Part shown: positions 1-9,646 of the stretch, in pieces | Layout of the letters: each line of letters begins with the position of its first letter | How positions within the stretch are numbered: position 1 is the first letter of the stretch | Assembly (NCBI GenBank): GCA_017614315.1 | Contig: JAGACA010000007.1 | Location: 148,725 to 212,724, forward strand | Length of the DNA: 64,000 nt | Source of the DNA: Clostridia bacterium | GTDB lineage: Bacteria; Bacillota; Clostridia; Christensenellales; CAG-138 | Reading direction: 5' to 3' | Position numbers and translations under genes: made by a program | The notes under the pieces: model-generated | Databases searched by the model: none | What the model was told of the DNA's origin: nothing | The model's input: the letters and a program-made list of their open reading frames with translations, nothing else

Positions 1-110
1 GCTTCCCGCTCTTCGGAAAGAAGAACGACGACAGCGAGGAAGAGATCGAAGGGGAGGTGAAAAGGAATGGAAAACGGAACACAAAACGCAAGAAACGGTC
101 AAAAAAATAA
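1..110 (+). CDS. cdaA: C-terminal tail of probable diadenylate cyclase CdaA (5' truncated)
   Basis: An open frame enters from the left edge (first full codon at base 3) and stops with TAA at 108-110. It encodes about 35 residues: an acidic stretch followed by a lysine/arginine-rich end. It overlaps the next gene by 44 bases. The identity is inferred from position: in Firmicutes the gene before the YbbR-domain protein CdaR is almost always cdaA, which makes cyclic-di-AMP at the membrane. The catalytic domain is outside the window, so the tail alone proves nothing. Confidence 0.5.
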   Translation, partial: FPLFGKKNDDSEEEIEGEVKRNGKRNTKRKKRSKK

Positions 111-1455
111 TATCTTCACGAGAATAAGGTCGTTTTTTCCGCAGGACCGCACGACCGTCGGCGAAAAGAAACCGTGGTATAAGCTCCCGCTCGCAAGGAG
201 GATAATCTACTTTGTCCTTTCTCTGCTCCTCGCTCTGTTCCTGTGGGGCTTCGTGCTCATGACGCAGAACCCCGACAGGGAGAAGACGTTCTACGATCTC
301 AAGCCCAAGTTCGAATCCGGTACCGAGGCCGACCTCATTTTGAGAAAGCTGACCTTCTGCGGCGATCTCAACGAGATACTCAAGGACGTCAGCGTCACCG
401 TATCCGCGCCGCTCACCGAGGTCTCGAAGATGACCGCGAACAATATCACCGTCACGGTCAATCTGAACGACGTGCACGAGGCGGGCACTTATAAGCTCGA
501 GGTCAAGGCAACGAGCACCGTCGGCACGGTCAAGCGCGTGGAGCCCGCAACCATCGAGATCGAGGTCGACGACCTCGTATCGAACACGATACCGGTCTCG
601 TACGACTTCGTAAACGCCGACAAGTTCCCTGACGGATACTGGCACGACACGCCCGTGCTGCTCTCCTCGACGACCGTCGTCGAGGGCGCGAAGCGCGACA
701 TAGCCCAGGTCAGGAACGCCGTCTGCCATATCGACCTCGCAGACCTTACCGAAAGCGTTTATGGGGCGTACTCGCTCTCCGTTCTCGACAAGTCGAACAA
801 CGAGATCGACCCGGCCGTTTTCAAAAACAGCATCCCCACCGTAACCGTAAGGATGACGGTGCTGCCGCATAAGCAGATACCCGTCGTCGTTCCCGAGATC
901 ATCGACGACGAGCTCGCGTCCGACATATTCGAGGTCGTGGGAGCCACGCTTCCCATCGACTTTCTCGACATAGCGGCGGAACAGAGCGCGCTCGACGCCC
1001 TGACCGAGATCACCTGCGAGCCGATAAGGCTCTCGGGCATCACCGAACCGGGAACGTACACCTTTACCGTAACGATGAAGGACATACCCGAGAACAGCTA
1101 CGTACTCCGCGGAGTGATACCGAACGTCGTCCAGTGCACGGTCGTTATCGCTGAAAAGCAGATAAAGCAGTACTACGTCGGGATACCGATAACTTTCATA
1201 GGCGAAACGGAGGAGTACACCTATACGTACGACCGCATCTTCGCCGACATAATCATCTCCGGCCCCGCAAGGCTCGTCAAGAACTTCGCGAGCTCCGAGC
1301 TCACGATCATAGTCAACGTAAAGGGCAGGATGCCCGGCGAATACGATATCGAGCTCGAGTATACGTTCGAGGATTACGAGCTGTATGCAGAGCTCGAGAT
1401 AGTCTTCGAGCAGACGACCGTCCACGTGATCATCGCGGCGGTACGCGAGCTGTGA
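67..1455 (+). CDS. cdaR: CdaR/YbbR-domain regulator of diadenylate cyclase
   Basis: 462 residues. A cytosolic N-terminus of about 44 residues is followed by one membrane helix (about 45-65), then an extracytoplasmic region built of YbbR-type beta-rich repeats of roughly 80-90 residues each. This is the CdaR architecture; CdaR binds CdaA at the membrane and tunes cyclic-di-AMP synthesis. The ATG at 67 follows the purine-rich site GGGGAGGTGAAAAGG and lies inside the end of the preceding gene, implying translational coupling. The usual downstream glmM is absent; an FAD dehydrogenase follows instead. Family assignment is firm, regulatory role is by homology. Confidence 0.9.
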   Translation: MENGTQNARNGQKNNIFTRIRSFFPQDRTTVGEKKPWYKLPLARRIIYFVLSLLLALFLWGFVLMTQNPDREKTFYDLKPKFESGTEADLILRKLTFCGDLNEILKDVSVTVSAPLTEVSKMTANNITVTVNLNDVHEAGTYKLEVKATSTVGTVKRVEPATIEIEVDDLVSNTIPVSYDFVNADKFPDGYWHDTPVLLSSTTVVEGAKRDIAQVRNAVCHIDLADLTESVYGAYSLSVLDKSNNEIDPAVFKNSIPTVTVRMTVLPHKQIPVVVPEIIDDELASDIFEVVGATLPIDFLDIAAEQSALDALTEITCEPIRLSGITEPGTYTFTVTMKDIPENSYVLRGVIPNVVQCTVVIAEKQIKQYYVGIPITFIGETEEYTYTYDRIFADIIISGPARLVKNFASSELTIIVNVKGRMPGEYDIELEYTFEDYELYAELEIVFEQTTVHVIIAAVREL

Positions 1456-1479
1456 TCGGAGACCGACAGAAACGAAAGG

Positions 1480-1499
1480 GCGGCTCATAAACAAGCCGC
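1480..1499 (+). other. Intergenic hairpin between cdaR and the FAD dehydrogenase gene
   Basis: GCGGCT at 1480-1485 pairs with AGCCGC at 1494-1499 around an 8-base loop. No U-run follows, so it is not a standard terminator. It sits 9 bases before the next start codon and may affect initiation there. Confidence 0.4.
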
Positions 1500-1508
1500 G
1501 TTACCGAA

Positions 1509-3104
1509 ATGAAACTCTACGCAGTCAATCTCGAACTGCCGTTCAACGCGAACGAATCGGCGCTGAACCTTGCGATCGCGGCGGAGACGAGGCTCCCCGC
1601 CGACAGGATCACGAACGTGAAGCCTGTGAGGAGATCCCTCGACGCAAGGGACAAGAACGACATAAAGTTCATCTACTCCGCCGTCTTCGAGGTGGAGGAC
1701 GCCGATTACAAAAAAAGGAGCGGCGGCTTTTCGAGAAACATCGGCAAGGCGCCCGAACGCCCGGAGATCGCGGAGACGACGGGGGAGATCCCCCAGCCGG
1801 CGCCCGTGGTCGTCGCAGGCGCGGGCCCCGCGGGGCTCTTCGCGGCGCATACGCTTGCCGTACGCGGATATAAGGTCATTCTTATCGACCGCGGCAGTCC
1901 CATTGAAAAGCGCGCGGCCGACGTCGACGTGTTCTGGACGAGCGCGAAGCTCGATCCCGAATCCAACATAATGTTCGGCGAGGGAGGCGCAGGCGCCTTC
2001 TCCGACGGAAAGCTCACGACGAGGATAAAGGACGCCCGGGCGGATATTGTCGTTGAAACGCTGGTCAAGTACGGCGCTCCCGAGAGGATCGCCGTCGACG
2101 CGAAGCCTCACGTCGGCACGGACGTGCTCCGCAGGGTCGTGTCGAACATGCGCCGCGCGATAGAAGAAGCGGGCGGCGACGTCAGGTTCGGCACCAAGCT
2201 CACCGATATATCGTCGAAGGACGGGCGCGTCACGTCCGTCACGGTCAACGGCGGCGAGGTCATACCCTGCTGCGCGGTCGTGCTCGCGATCGGTCAGGCG
2301 GCGAGGGACACCTGCCGCATGCTGTTCGACCGCGGCGTCGAGATCACCGCGAAGCCCTTCGCGGTCGGCGTTCGCATCGAGCATCCGCAGAGCCTCATCG
2401 ACAGGGCGCAGTTCGGCAGATTCGCCGGCCATCCGAGGCTCGGCGCGGCCGAATACAGGCTGACGGCGAAGTCCGGGAACAGGGGCGTGTACACGTTCTG
2501 CATGTGCCCCGGCGGATACGTCGTCGCTTCGAGCTCGAACGAGGGCGAAGTCGTCACAAACGGTATGAGTTATGCCGCTAGGGACGCGGAGAACGCGAAC
2601 TCCGGCATTATAGTGCAGGTCAGCCCGTCGGATCTCGGCGGCGCCCCTTTTGCGGGAATGGAGTTCCAGGAAAAGCTCGAGCGCGCGGCGTTCAGGCTCG
2701 GCGGAGGCGACTACTCGGCTCCGGCGGAGCGCGTCGCGGACTTCATGCGCGATTCCGATCCCATGCCCTTTGACACGGTCAAGCCCACCTATCGTCCGCA
2801 GGCGGTGCCCCGCAAGCTCAAAAAATGCCTTCCCGGCACGGTCTGCCGCGGGATACAGGACGCTCTTACGGCGTTCGGCCGTCAGCTGAAGGGCTTCGAC
2901 ATGGGCGGCGCGGTGCTCACCGCCGTCGAGACAAGGACGAGCTCTCCCGTTAGGATCAACCGCGGCGAGGACGGCCAGGCGACGAGGCTCAAAGGCCTCT
3001 ATCCGGTCGGCGAGGGCGCCGGCTACGCGGGCGGGATCGTTTCCGCCGCCGTCGACGGCATGAAGGCCGCCGAAAGAATAATCGCCGTATATAAAGCCGA
3101 ATGA
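1509..3104 (+). CDS. NAD(P)/FAD-dependent dehydrogenase (COG2509-like)
   Basis: 531 residues, soluble. An N-terminal domain of about 95 residues precedes a Rossmann dinucleotide-binding site with GAGPAG near residues 104-109 and an acidic residue at the end of the second strand (LIDRG). Further on are the GEGGAGAFSDGKL region and a C-terminal VGEGAGYAGGIVSAA motif, typical of the large uncharacterised FAD dehydrogenases of Firmicutes. Substrate is unknown. The start has only a weak ribosome site and is preceded by a hairpin. Probably co-transcribed with the P-loop protein 19 bases downstream. Confidence 0.85.
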   Translation: MKLYAVNLELPFNANESALNLAIAAETRLPADRITNVKPVRRSLDARDKNDIKFIYSAVFEVEDADYKKRSGGFSRNIGKAPERPEIAETTGEIPQPAPVVVAGAGPAGLFAAHTLAVRGYKVILIDRGSPIEKRAADVDVFWTSAKLDPESNIMFGEGGAGAFSDGKLTTRIKDARADIVVETLVKYGAPERIAVDAKPHVGTDVLRRVVSNMRRAIEEAGGDVRFGTKLTDISSKDGRVTSVTVNGGEVIPCCAVVLAIGQAARDTCRMLFDRGVEITAKPFAVGVRIEHPQSLIDRAQFGRFAGHPRLGAAEYRLTAKSGNRGVYTFCMCPGGYVVASSSNEGEVVTNGMSYAARDAENANSGIIVQVSPSDLGGAPFAGMEFQEKLERAAFRLGGGDYSAPAERVADFMRDSDPMPFDTVKPTYRPQAVPRKLKKCLPGTVCRGIQDALTAFGRQLKGFDMGGAVLTAVETRTSSPVRINRGEDGQATRLKGLYPVGEGAGYAGGIVSAAVDGMKAAERIIAVYKAE

Positions 3105-3123
3105 ACAAAAGGCAGGATCGGTC

Positions 3124-3837
3124 ATGAAAAGATATTTCGTCATAATCGGAAACTTCGGCTCCGGCAAGACGGAGCTTGCTCTCAATATGGCCTTCGAAGG
3201 CGCGGCGAGGGGCGAAAAGGTCACGCTCGTCGATATCGACGTGATAAACCCCTATTTCCGCTCGACCGAGAGAAAGGCGGAGCTCAACGCCGCCGGCATA
3301 AGGCTCATTTCCCCTAACTTCACATCGTCCGGCGTGGAGGTGCCGTCCATACCCGCCGAGATATTCTCGGTGTTCTCCGATAACTCGGATCTAGTAATAT
3401 TCGACGTCGGCGGCGATCCGGTCGGATCGATCGCCATGGGTCAGTATTACGGGTATTTCAGGGAGCTCGAGAACTTCGAGGTGTGGTACGTCATTAACGC
3501 GAGGAGGCCGTTATCCTCCGGCGCGGACGAAAACATCGAAATGATCGGCAAGATACACGGCGTGTCCCGCCTGGATATAACGGGAATACTCAACAACACG
3601 AACCTTGCCCACGAATCGGGCGAGGACGACCTCGAATACGGCTACGCCGTAACGAAGGAGGTTTCCGAGCGCACAGGTCTCCCCGTGATAGGCACGATGG
3701 GAACCGAAGGCATACTTGACGCGTTTATTGATAAGGCAAAGAAAAAGGGTATGGACGATAAGTTCATAGGCCGCCCGATCACGATAAAGCGTTATATGCA
3801 CAGGGACTGGGCAAACTACACCGAGAAGGGGCTGTGA
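3124..3837 (+). CDS. P-loop nucleotide-binding protein of unknown role
   Basis: 237 residues. The Walker A motif GNFGSGKT is at residues 8-15, followed by VDIDVINPYFR and the Walker-B-like IFDVGGDPVG, a SIMIBI (ParA/CobQ/MinD-like) fold. Relatives are common in anaerobic Clostridia, often annotated only as ATP-binding protein. The stop codon overlaps the next gene's ATG by one base, so the two are translationally coupled. No metal centre or partner is visible. I do not assign a function. Confidence 0.75.
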   Translation: MKRYFVIIGNFGSGKTELALNMAFEGAARGEKVTLVDIDVINPYFRSTERKAELNAAGIRLISPNFTSSGVEVPSIPAEIFSVFSDNSDLVIFDVGGDPVGSIAMGQYYGYFRELENFEVWYVINARRPLSSGADENIEMIGKIHGVSRLDITGILNNTNLAHESGEDDLEYGYAVTKEVSERTGLPVIGTMGTEGILDAFIDKAKKKGMDDKFIGRPITIKRYMHRDWANYTEKGL

Positions 3838-4349
3838 TGGCCGCCTTCACGGGAAAGACGGAATACGATCTTCCGAAGGAGCTCTCGGTCAGCTTCACCG
3901 GCCACCGTACCGATAAGCTGCCATGGGGCTCCGACGAATCGGATGAACGCGCCGCCGCGTTCAAAAAGCGGCTCGAGCGCGAGATCGTCAAGGCATATAA
4001 GCAGGGCGCGAGATACTTCCTCTCCGGCATGGCGGACGGCATAGATCTGATCGCCGCGGAGACGGTATTGAGACTGTCGGCGCTCTGCCCCGGTATGGAG
4101 CTCGTCGCCGTGTTCCCCTACGGAACGGGCAATTCCGAAAGGAAGCGCAGCGCCGCCAAAAGGGCGTTCAGGGCGGTATCGCTCCATGAAAACTACGTGA
4201 CCGGCTGCTACATGGAAAGGAACAGATTCCTCACCGAACACTGCGTGCGCATGATATGCGGTTTCGGGGGCGATATGTCGACGGGCACAGGACAGACCGT
4301 CGGCATGGCGCTGAAGGCAGGCATAGACGTAGTGATAATAAACGTATAA
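3837..4349 (+). CDS. SLOG-family protein (DUF1273/YpsA-like)
   Basis: 170 residues from the ATG at 3837; an in-frame GTG at 3834 is an alternative. The N-terminal SFTGHRTDKLP and the following GMADGIDLIAAE and VFPYGTGN segments are characteristic of the YpsA/DUF1273 branch of the SLOG superfamily, predicted to bind nucleotides or nucleotide-derived ligands. The C-terminal GGDMSTGTGQTV loop is also typical. It overlaps the preceding P-loop gene by one base (TGATG), suggesting shared expression. Biochemical role unknown. Confidence 0.8.
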   Translation: MAAFTGKTEYDLPKELSVSFTGHRTDKLPWGSDESDERAAAFKKRLEREIVKAYKQGARYFLSGMADGIDLIAAETVLRLSALCPGMELVAVFPYGTGNSERKRSAAKRAFRAVSLHENYVTGCYMERNRFLTEHCVRMICGFGGDMSTGTGQTVGMALKAGIDVVIINV

Positions 4350-4363
4350 CAAGAGGTAACAGC

Positions 4364-6298
4364 ATGCCTGTTTTAACAGTAAACGAATTGAAAAAATCGT
4401 TCGTTACCCGCGTGCTTTTCGAAAATATCTCTTTCGAAGTGGGGAAGAACGACCATATCGGACTCATAGGAGTCAACGGGTGCGGCAAGACCACCCTGTT
4501 CAGGATCATAGAGGGCGAAGAGCCCTATGACGAAGGGATCGTATCGATCCCGCGCGACACCACAGTAGGCTCGATGGATCAGTCTATCGAGGAGGACACG
4601 AGGACTTTATTCGACTACACCCTGGCGGTGTTCGACAATCTGCTCGCGATCGAGAACGACCTCGACACGATCAACGCCCGCCTCGAAAAGGGCGAAACTG
4701 ACGGGAAGCTCCTCGACCGCCAGCACGCGCTTTACGAAAGGTACGAGGCGGCGGGAGGCCTCACCTTCCGCTCCAGGACGAGGTCCACGCTCCTCGGCCT
4801 CGGCTTTGCCGAGGACGAGCTCACGAAGGCGATCCCGCTTTTCAGCGGCGGGCAGAAAAACAAGGCGCAGCTCGCGAGGGTGCTGCTCTCGGGCTCGAAC
4901 CTGCTCCTTCTGGACGAGCCCACGAACCACCTCGACATAAGCGCGATCGAATGGCTCGAAAGCTTCCTCGCGGATTATCCCGGGGCGTTCATAGTCATCT
5001 CCCACGACAGGTATTTCCTTGACAGGGTGACAAACGTGACGTTCGAGCTCAAGGATCGGAAGCTCTTCGTGTCGAAGGGCAACTACTCGAGGCATATGGA
5101 GCTCCGCTCGACCGCAAGGGAGCTCGAGCTCAAAAGGTATCTCCGCACCAAGAAGGAGATCAGCCGCATAGAGGGCATGGTCGAGCAGCAGAGGCGCTGG
5201 GGACAGGAGCATAACTTCATCACCGCCGCGTCGAAGCAGAAGGCCGCCGACAGGCTGAGGGAGACGCTCGTCGAGCCCGAAAGGGATCCCGCGAGCATAC
5301 ATTTCTCCTTTACCGCGAAGGAAGGCGGCGGCAGCGAGGCCGCGGTCATAAAGGGGCTTTCCAAGAGCTTCGGCGGCAGGGAGGTCTTCAAGAACGCCGA
5401 TCTTCTCGTCAAAAAGGGCGAAAAGGTATTCATACTCGGCGACAACGGCTGCGGCAAGACGACGCTCCTCAACATTCTCGCCGGACGTCTTCGTCCGACA
5501 TCGGGCGCGGCGTACCTCGGCGCGCATACCGAGGCGGCGTATTACGAGCAGACCATGACCGGGCTCGATACCGATAAGACGGTGCTAAGCGAGGTGTGGG
5601 ACAGGTATTTCAATACCATCTCGCATAAGGATATAAGGAACGCGCTCGGCGCTTTCCTGTTCAGGGGCGACGACGTGGAGAAAAAGGTCTCCATGCTCTC
5701 CGGCGGAGAGAAGGCGAGGATACAGCTTTTGAAGCTCATGCTCACGAAGGCGAATCTGCTCCTTTTGGACGAGCCCACGAACCACCTCGACATCCCCTCG
5801 CGCGAGGCGCTCGAAAACGCGCTCGACGAGTATAACGGAACGGTCATCGCCGTAACGCACGACCGCTATCTCGTCAACCGCCTTGCCGACCGCGTCGTGG
5901 TGATGGATCACGACGGCATGACCGAATACGTCGGCGGATACGACGATTACCTCGCCGCAAGGGAGGAGGCCAAGCTGTCCGCCGTGGAAAAGGAGCCCGT
6001 GAAGATCTCGCAAAACGCCGCGGACTATAAGGAAATGAAAGCGCTCAAGAGCGAGATCGCAAGGGCGAGGACGGCGGTCAGCCGCGCCGAAAAAGCGATA
6101 CAGGAAACGGAATCCGAGCTCGAAAGGCTCAATCTCGAGCTTTCGACGCCCGAAGTCGCCTTCGATTACGTAAGGGCGGGCGAGCTTTCCGAAAAGGCTG
6201 CGGAGCTCAAAAGGAACGCCGAGAACCTATTCAGGGAGTGGGAACAGGCGTCCGAAAGGCTCGCGGAGCTGAATAACGACAGAGAAGAAAAGGAATAA
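4364..6298 (+). CDS. ABC-F family ATPase
   Basis: 644 residues; the ATG at 4364 has an AGAGGT ribosome site and gives the canonical ABC-F N-terminus, so a longer upstream frame was rejected. Two ABC domains lack membrane segments: Walker A GVNGCGKT (about 36-43) with signature FSGGQ, and GDNGCGKT near residue 370 with signature LSGGE. Both have LLLLDEPTNHLD. An arginine/lysine-rich linker joins them and the C-terminus is a charged coiled coil. ABC-F proteins bind the ribosomal E site and act in translation or antibiotic protection; which subfamily this is cannot be told by eye. Confidence 0.93.
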   Translation: MPVLTVNELKKSFVTRVLFENISFEVGKNDHIGLIGVNGCGKTTLFRIIEGEEPYDEGIVSIPRDTTVGSMDQSIEEDTRTLFDYTLAVFDNLLAIENDLDTINARLEKGETDGKLLDRQHALYERYEAAGGLTFRSRTRSTLLGLGFAEDELTKAIPLFSGGQKNKAQLARVLLSGSNLLLLDEPTNHLDISAIEWLESFLADYPGAFIVISHDRYFLDRVTNVTFELKDRKLFVSKGNYSRHMELRSTARELELKRYLRTKKEISRIEGMVEQQRRWGQEHNFITAASKQKAADRLRETLVEPERDPASIHFSFTAKEGGGSEAAVIKGLSKSFGGREVFKNADLLVKKGEKVFILGDNGCGKTTLLNILAGRLRPTSGAAYLGAHTEAAYYEQTMTGLDTDKTVLSEVWDRYFNTISHKDIRNALGAFLFRGDDVEKKVSMLSGGEKARIQLLKLMLTKANLLLLDEPTNHLDIPSREALENALDEYNGTVIAVTHDRYLVNRLADRVVVMDHDGMTEYVGGYDDYLAAREEAKLSAVEKEPVKISQNAADYKEMKALKSEIARARTAVSRAEKAIQETESELERLNLELSTPEVAFDYVRAGELSEKAAELKRNAENLFREWEQASERLAELNNDREEKE

Positions 6299-6303
6299 AC
6301 GAT

Positions 6304-7983
6304 TTGGCTAAAACAAATAAAACAAAGAAAAGATCAAAGCTCAAAATAATCCCGCTGGGAGGTCTCGGCGAGATAGGCAAAAACATGACCGTCATGGAGT
6401 ACGAGAACGACATCATCGTCATCGACTGCGGGCTTTCGTTCCCCGATGAGGATATGCTCGGCGTAGACCTCGTGATCCCCGACATGACGTACCTTGAGGA
6501 GAACTTCGACCGTATCCGCGGATTCGTCATTACCCACGGCCACGAGGATCATATCGGCGCGGTGCCCTTCGCCATGCAGAAGTTCGACGCGCCGGTCTAC
6601 GGCTCGAAGTTCACCCTCGCGCTCATAAGGCATAAGCTCGAGGAGCACAAGATAAAGAACGCGGATCTGAGGACGGTCGTCGCTGGCGACGTCGTCGAGC
6701 TCGGCTGCTTCAAGGTCGAGTTCATAAAGGTCTCGCACTCGATAGCCGGCGCGCTCGCCGTCGCGGTCACCACCCCTGTCGGCGTGGTCGTCCACACCGG
6801 CGATTTCAAGGTCGACTACACCCCCGTCGACAACGAGCCCATCGACATCGCGCGCTTCGCGTATTACGGCACGAAGGGCGTTCTCGCGCTCATGATGGAT
6901 TCCACCAACGCGGAGTTTTTCGGCTCCACCCCGTCCGAGATGGAGCTCGGCGCCACGTTCGAAAAGGTATTCGACGAGGCAGAAGGCCGAATAATCGTCG
7001 CGAGCTTCGCCTCGAACGTGTACCGCATACAGCAGATCGCCGATATCGCGATCGAACACGGCAGGGTCATCTGCTTCCAGGGACGTTCCATGGAGATGAT
7101 CGCCGATATCGCGTCGGAGCTCGGGTATCTGAGCATTCCCGCCGAGAGCATCGTCGGCATCGAAAAGCTCAAGAAGTATTCCGACAACGAGGTCTGCGTA
7201 TTCACCACCGGCTCGCAGGGCGAGTCGATGAGCGGCCTGTTCCGCATGGCGAACGCGAACCACAAGCTCAATATCGGCCACGGCGACACCGTCGTGATCT
7301 CCGCCTCCGCCATACCCGGCAACGAGAAGGCGGTCGGCAAGGTCATAAACCAGCTGTTCCAGCGCGGCGCGAACGTCGTTTACGACAGGTTCGCCGACGT
7401 GCACGTTTCCGGCCACGCTCGGCGCGAGGAGCTAAAGCTCATGATACGCCTCATAAAGCCGAAATTCATGATCCCCGTCCACGGCGAGGCGAGGCACCTT
7501 TACCATCACGCGCTCCTTGCCGAATCCCTCGGCATAAACCGCTCCAACATATTCGTCATGGAAACGGGAAGCGTGCTCGAGCTCTCCGCGAGGAGCGGCA
7601 AGATCACCGGCTCCGTCCAGTCCGGGAACGTCCTCGTCGACGGCTCGGGCGTGGGCGACGTCGGCAGTGCGGTGCTCCGCGAGCGCAGGCTGCTCTCGCA
7701 TGACGGCGTGTTCGTGATGATAATCGCGATCAAGCGCGACACAGGCGAGCTTGCCGCCGAGCCCGAGATGATATCGAAGGGCTTCGTGTTCGCGAAGGAC
7801 GCGGAGGAGCTCATGACCGAGGTCAAGGCGGTGGCGAGGGAGTCCGCTCTCATGTTCGCCGCCTGCGACAAATCCGAATGGGGCAACGTCAAGAACCTCA
7901 TCAAGTCCGCGGTGAAGAGCTGTCTTTACTCGAACACCAAGAGGACGCCCCTCATCCATCACGTGTTTTTAGAGGTTGACTGA
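6304..7983 (+). CDS. rnjA: Ribonuclease J
   Basis: 559 residues, near the usual RNase J length. It is a metallo-beta-lactamase/beta-CASP nuclease with HGHEDH at about residues 78-83, the HTGDFK segment, the beta-CASP GSQGE segment and a C-terminal oligomerisation domain. RNase J is a 5' exonuclease and endonuclease for mRNA decay and rRNA maturation in Firmicutes. Translation appears to start at TTG 6304, five bases after the ABC-F stop, using an AAAGGA site inside that gene. It heads the cluster rnj-ylbF-mltG-U32. Confidence 0.95.
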   Translation: MAKTNKTKKRSKLKIIPLGGLGEIGKNMTVMEYENDIIVIDCGLSFPDEDMLGVDLVIPDMTYLEENFDRIRGFVITHGHEDHIGAVPFAMQKFDAPVYGSKFTLALIRHKLEEHKIKNADLRTVVAGDVVELGCFKVEFIKVSHSIAGALAVAVTTPVGVVVHTGDFKVDYTPVDNEPIDIARFAYYGTKGVLALMMDSTNAEFFGSTPSEMELGATFEKVFDEAEGRIIVASFASNVYRIQQIADIAIEHGRVICFQGRSMEMIADIASELGYLSIPAESIVGIEKLKKYSDNEVCVFTTGSQGESMSGLFRMANANHKLNIGHGDTVVISASAIPGNEKAVGKVINQLFQRGANVVYDRFADVHVSGHARREELKLMIRLIKPKFMIPVHGEARHLYHHALLAESLGINRSNIFVMETGSVLELSARSGKITGSVQSGNVLVDGSGVGDVGSAVLRERRLLSHDGVFVMIIAIKRDTGELAAEPEMISKGFVFAKDAEELMTEVKAVARESALMFAACDKSEWGNVKNLIKSAVKSCLYSNTKRTPLIHHVFLEVD

Positions 7984-7986
7984 GCC

Positions 7987-8328
7987 ATGGATTACGACAA
8001 GGCGCATTCGCTCGCGGCGGACATCCGCGCGAGCCGGGAATATAAAAGCTTCGTTTCCGCGAGGGAGGCGGTCTCGCAGGATCCCAACACCCTCGGGCTT
8101 CTTAAGGAGTACAGGCGTCTGGAGCTGAGGTGCCAGGCCGCGATCGTCTCCGGCGAGGAGGATCTCGAGAGCATGGAAAAGCTCCAGAGGCTCATGGGGC
8201 TCCTGCAGATGAACAAGGACGCCTCCGAATATCTCATGGCGGAGTTCGCATTGAGCCGCATGCTCGGCGATATCTACAGGATACTCGCCGACGCCGCGGA
8301 GCTCGACATAAGCATGCTTGATAATTAA
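7987..8328 (+). CDS. ylbF: YlbF/YmcA family protein
   Basis: 113 residues, predicted all-helical. The pattern of an N-terminal helix with A.DIRASREYKSF, then an alternating charged middle and a YLMAEFALSRML segment fits the YlbF/YmcA (DUF964) family. In Bacillus subtilis YlbF, YmcA and YaaT form the Y-complex that specifies RNase Y cleavage. Here it lies 3 bases after the RNase J stop, so its placement beside an RNase fits a role in RNA decay, though this is by homology. Confidence 0.82.
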   Translation: MDYDKAHSLAADIRASREYKSFVSAREAVSQDPNTLGLLKEYRRLELRCQAAIVSGEEDLESMEKLQRLMGLLQMNKDASEYLMAEFALSRMLGDIYRILADAAELDISMLDN

Positions 8329-8342
8329 GAAAGGTCCGGCTC

Positions 8343-9644
8343 ATGGAAAACGAGAACAAGGATCCCAAGAAAACATCGTCCTTCCCGGCGGTCACCGTAC
8401 ACACCGCACGGTTCGAGACCATTCAGAAGCCGCCCGAGGTCGATTCCCTGTCCAAAACGCGAAGGGATATCGTCATAGGCGACGACGGCCGCGATAAGAA
8501 GGAAAAGACGAAGAAGAGCATGAGGACATTCCGCGTCGTGAGGGCGATCTGGCGCAAGCTCAGTCCCTTTATCGCGGCGATACTCTCACTCGTCATAGTC
8601 TATTTCGCGCTCAAATTCGCCGTCAATTTTGCCGTCAACAAATACGTAAAGCCCGTGGACGCCAACGACGCGACGCCCATCACCGTCGAGATACCCAAGG
8701 GCTCCGGCGCCTCCGCGATCGCGAAGATACTCTATGAAGCCGGCGGCGAGGGCGAGAAGGGGCTCATCCAGAACAAGGCGATATTCAAGGTCTACGTCGA
8801 TTTCAAGGGCAAATCCTCCAGCCTCAAGGCGGGCACGTACGTGCTCTCCCGCAACATGAGCATCAGCAGGATCGTCGACATAATCTGCACCGGCAATCCG
8901 CCCAGGAAGACCGCGAAGTTCACGGTCAGCGAGGGCATGACGGTCGAGGCGATAGCGGCGAAGCTCGTCGATCTCGACATACTCAAATCCTCCGACCGCT
9001 TCCTCGAGCTCGCAAGGACGGGCGAGGTGTTCGCGGAGAAATATTGGTTCATCAAGGATATAGTGGACGAGGGCAGACCCGGCAGGCTCTATATGCTCGA
9101 GGGCTATCTGTTCCCCGACACGTACGAGGTCTACGCCGACGCCACCGAGGAGGAGATCATCATCAAGATGCTCGACCGCTTCGACGAGATCTACGAAAGG
9201 AGATACGTCGAAAGGGCGGAGGAGCTTTCGCTTTCGCTCGACGACGTCATAGTGCTCGCCTCTATAATCGAAAAAGAGGCCAAGACGTTCGACTTCACCA
9301 AGGTCTCCGCGGTGTTCCACGGAAGACTGCAGCGCGACATGATGCTCAACTCCGACGCGACGCTCGATTATATATTGAGATCCGGCAAGCTCGAGTTCAC
9401 GCAGGAGGAGCTTTCGACCGATTCCCCGTATAATACATACCGGGTGAAGGGGCTCCCCGCCGGGCCGATATCGAATCCCGGCCGCGCCGCGATCGAAGCG
9501 GTGCTGTTCCCCTTCGAGCAGTATCTGGAGGAGGGCTACCTGTACTTCTGCCTCATGGACGGAGCGACAGGCGCGCTGGTGTTCGCCAAGACGCTCGAGG
9601 AGCACGAGGCGAACGTCGCCAAATACAAGCCCTACTGGTCGTAA
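8343..9644 (+). CDS. mltG: Endolytic murein transglycosylase MltG
   Basis: 433 residues. A basic cytosolic N-terminus (about 75 residues) is followed by one membrane helix near 77-98, a LysM-like region and the YceG catalytic domain. The conserved ASIIEKEA motif places the catalytic glutamate at about residue 310, and the YNTYRVKGLPAGPISNPG segment is diagnostic. MltG cuts nascent peptidoglycan strands and sets their length. The start has AAAGG upstream. It follows ylbF and precedes the U32 peptidase gene with a 2-base gap. Confidence 0.95.
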   Translation: MENENKDPKKTSSFPAVTVHTARFETIQKPPEVDSLSKTRRDIVIGDDGRDKKEKTKKSMRTFRVVRAIWRKLSPFIAAILSLVIVYFALKFAVNFAVNKYVKPVDANDATPITVEIPKGSGASAIAKILYEAGGEGEKGLIQNKAIFKVYVDFKGKSSSLKAGTYVLSRNMSISRIVDIICTGNPPRKTAKFTVSEGMTVEAIAAKLVDLDILKSSDRFLELARTGEVFAEKYWFIKDIVDEGRPGRLYMLEGYLFPDTYEVYADATEEEIIIKMLDRFDEIYERRYVERAEELSLSLDDVIVLASIIEKEAKTFDFTKVSAVFHGRLQRDMMLNSDATLDYILRSGKLEFTQEELSTDSPYNTYRVKGLPAGPISNPGRAAIEAVLFPFEQYLEEGYLYFCLMDGATGALVFAKTLEEHEANVAKYKPYWS

Positions 9645-9646
9645 CT

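Noticed and set aside
4256-4363. A 36-residue N-terminal extension of the ABC-F protein
   Set aside because: It overlaps the SLOG gene in another frame; the ATG at 4364 has a ribosome site and the canonical N-terminus.
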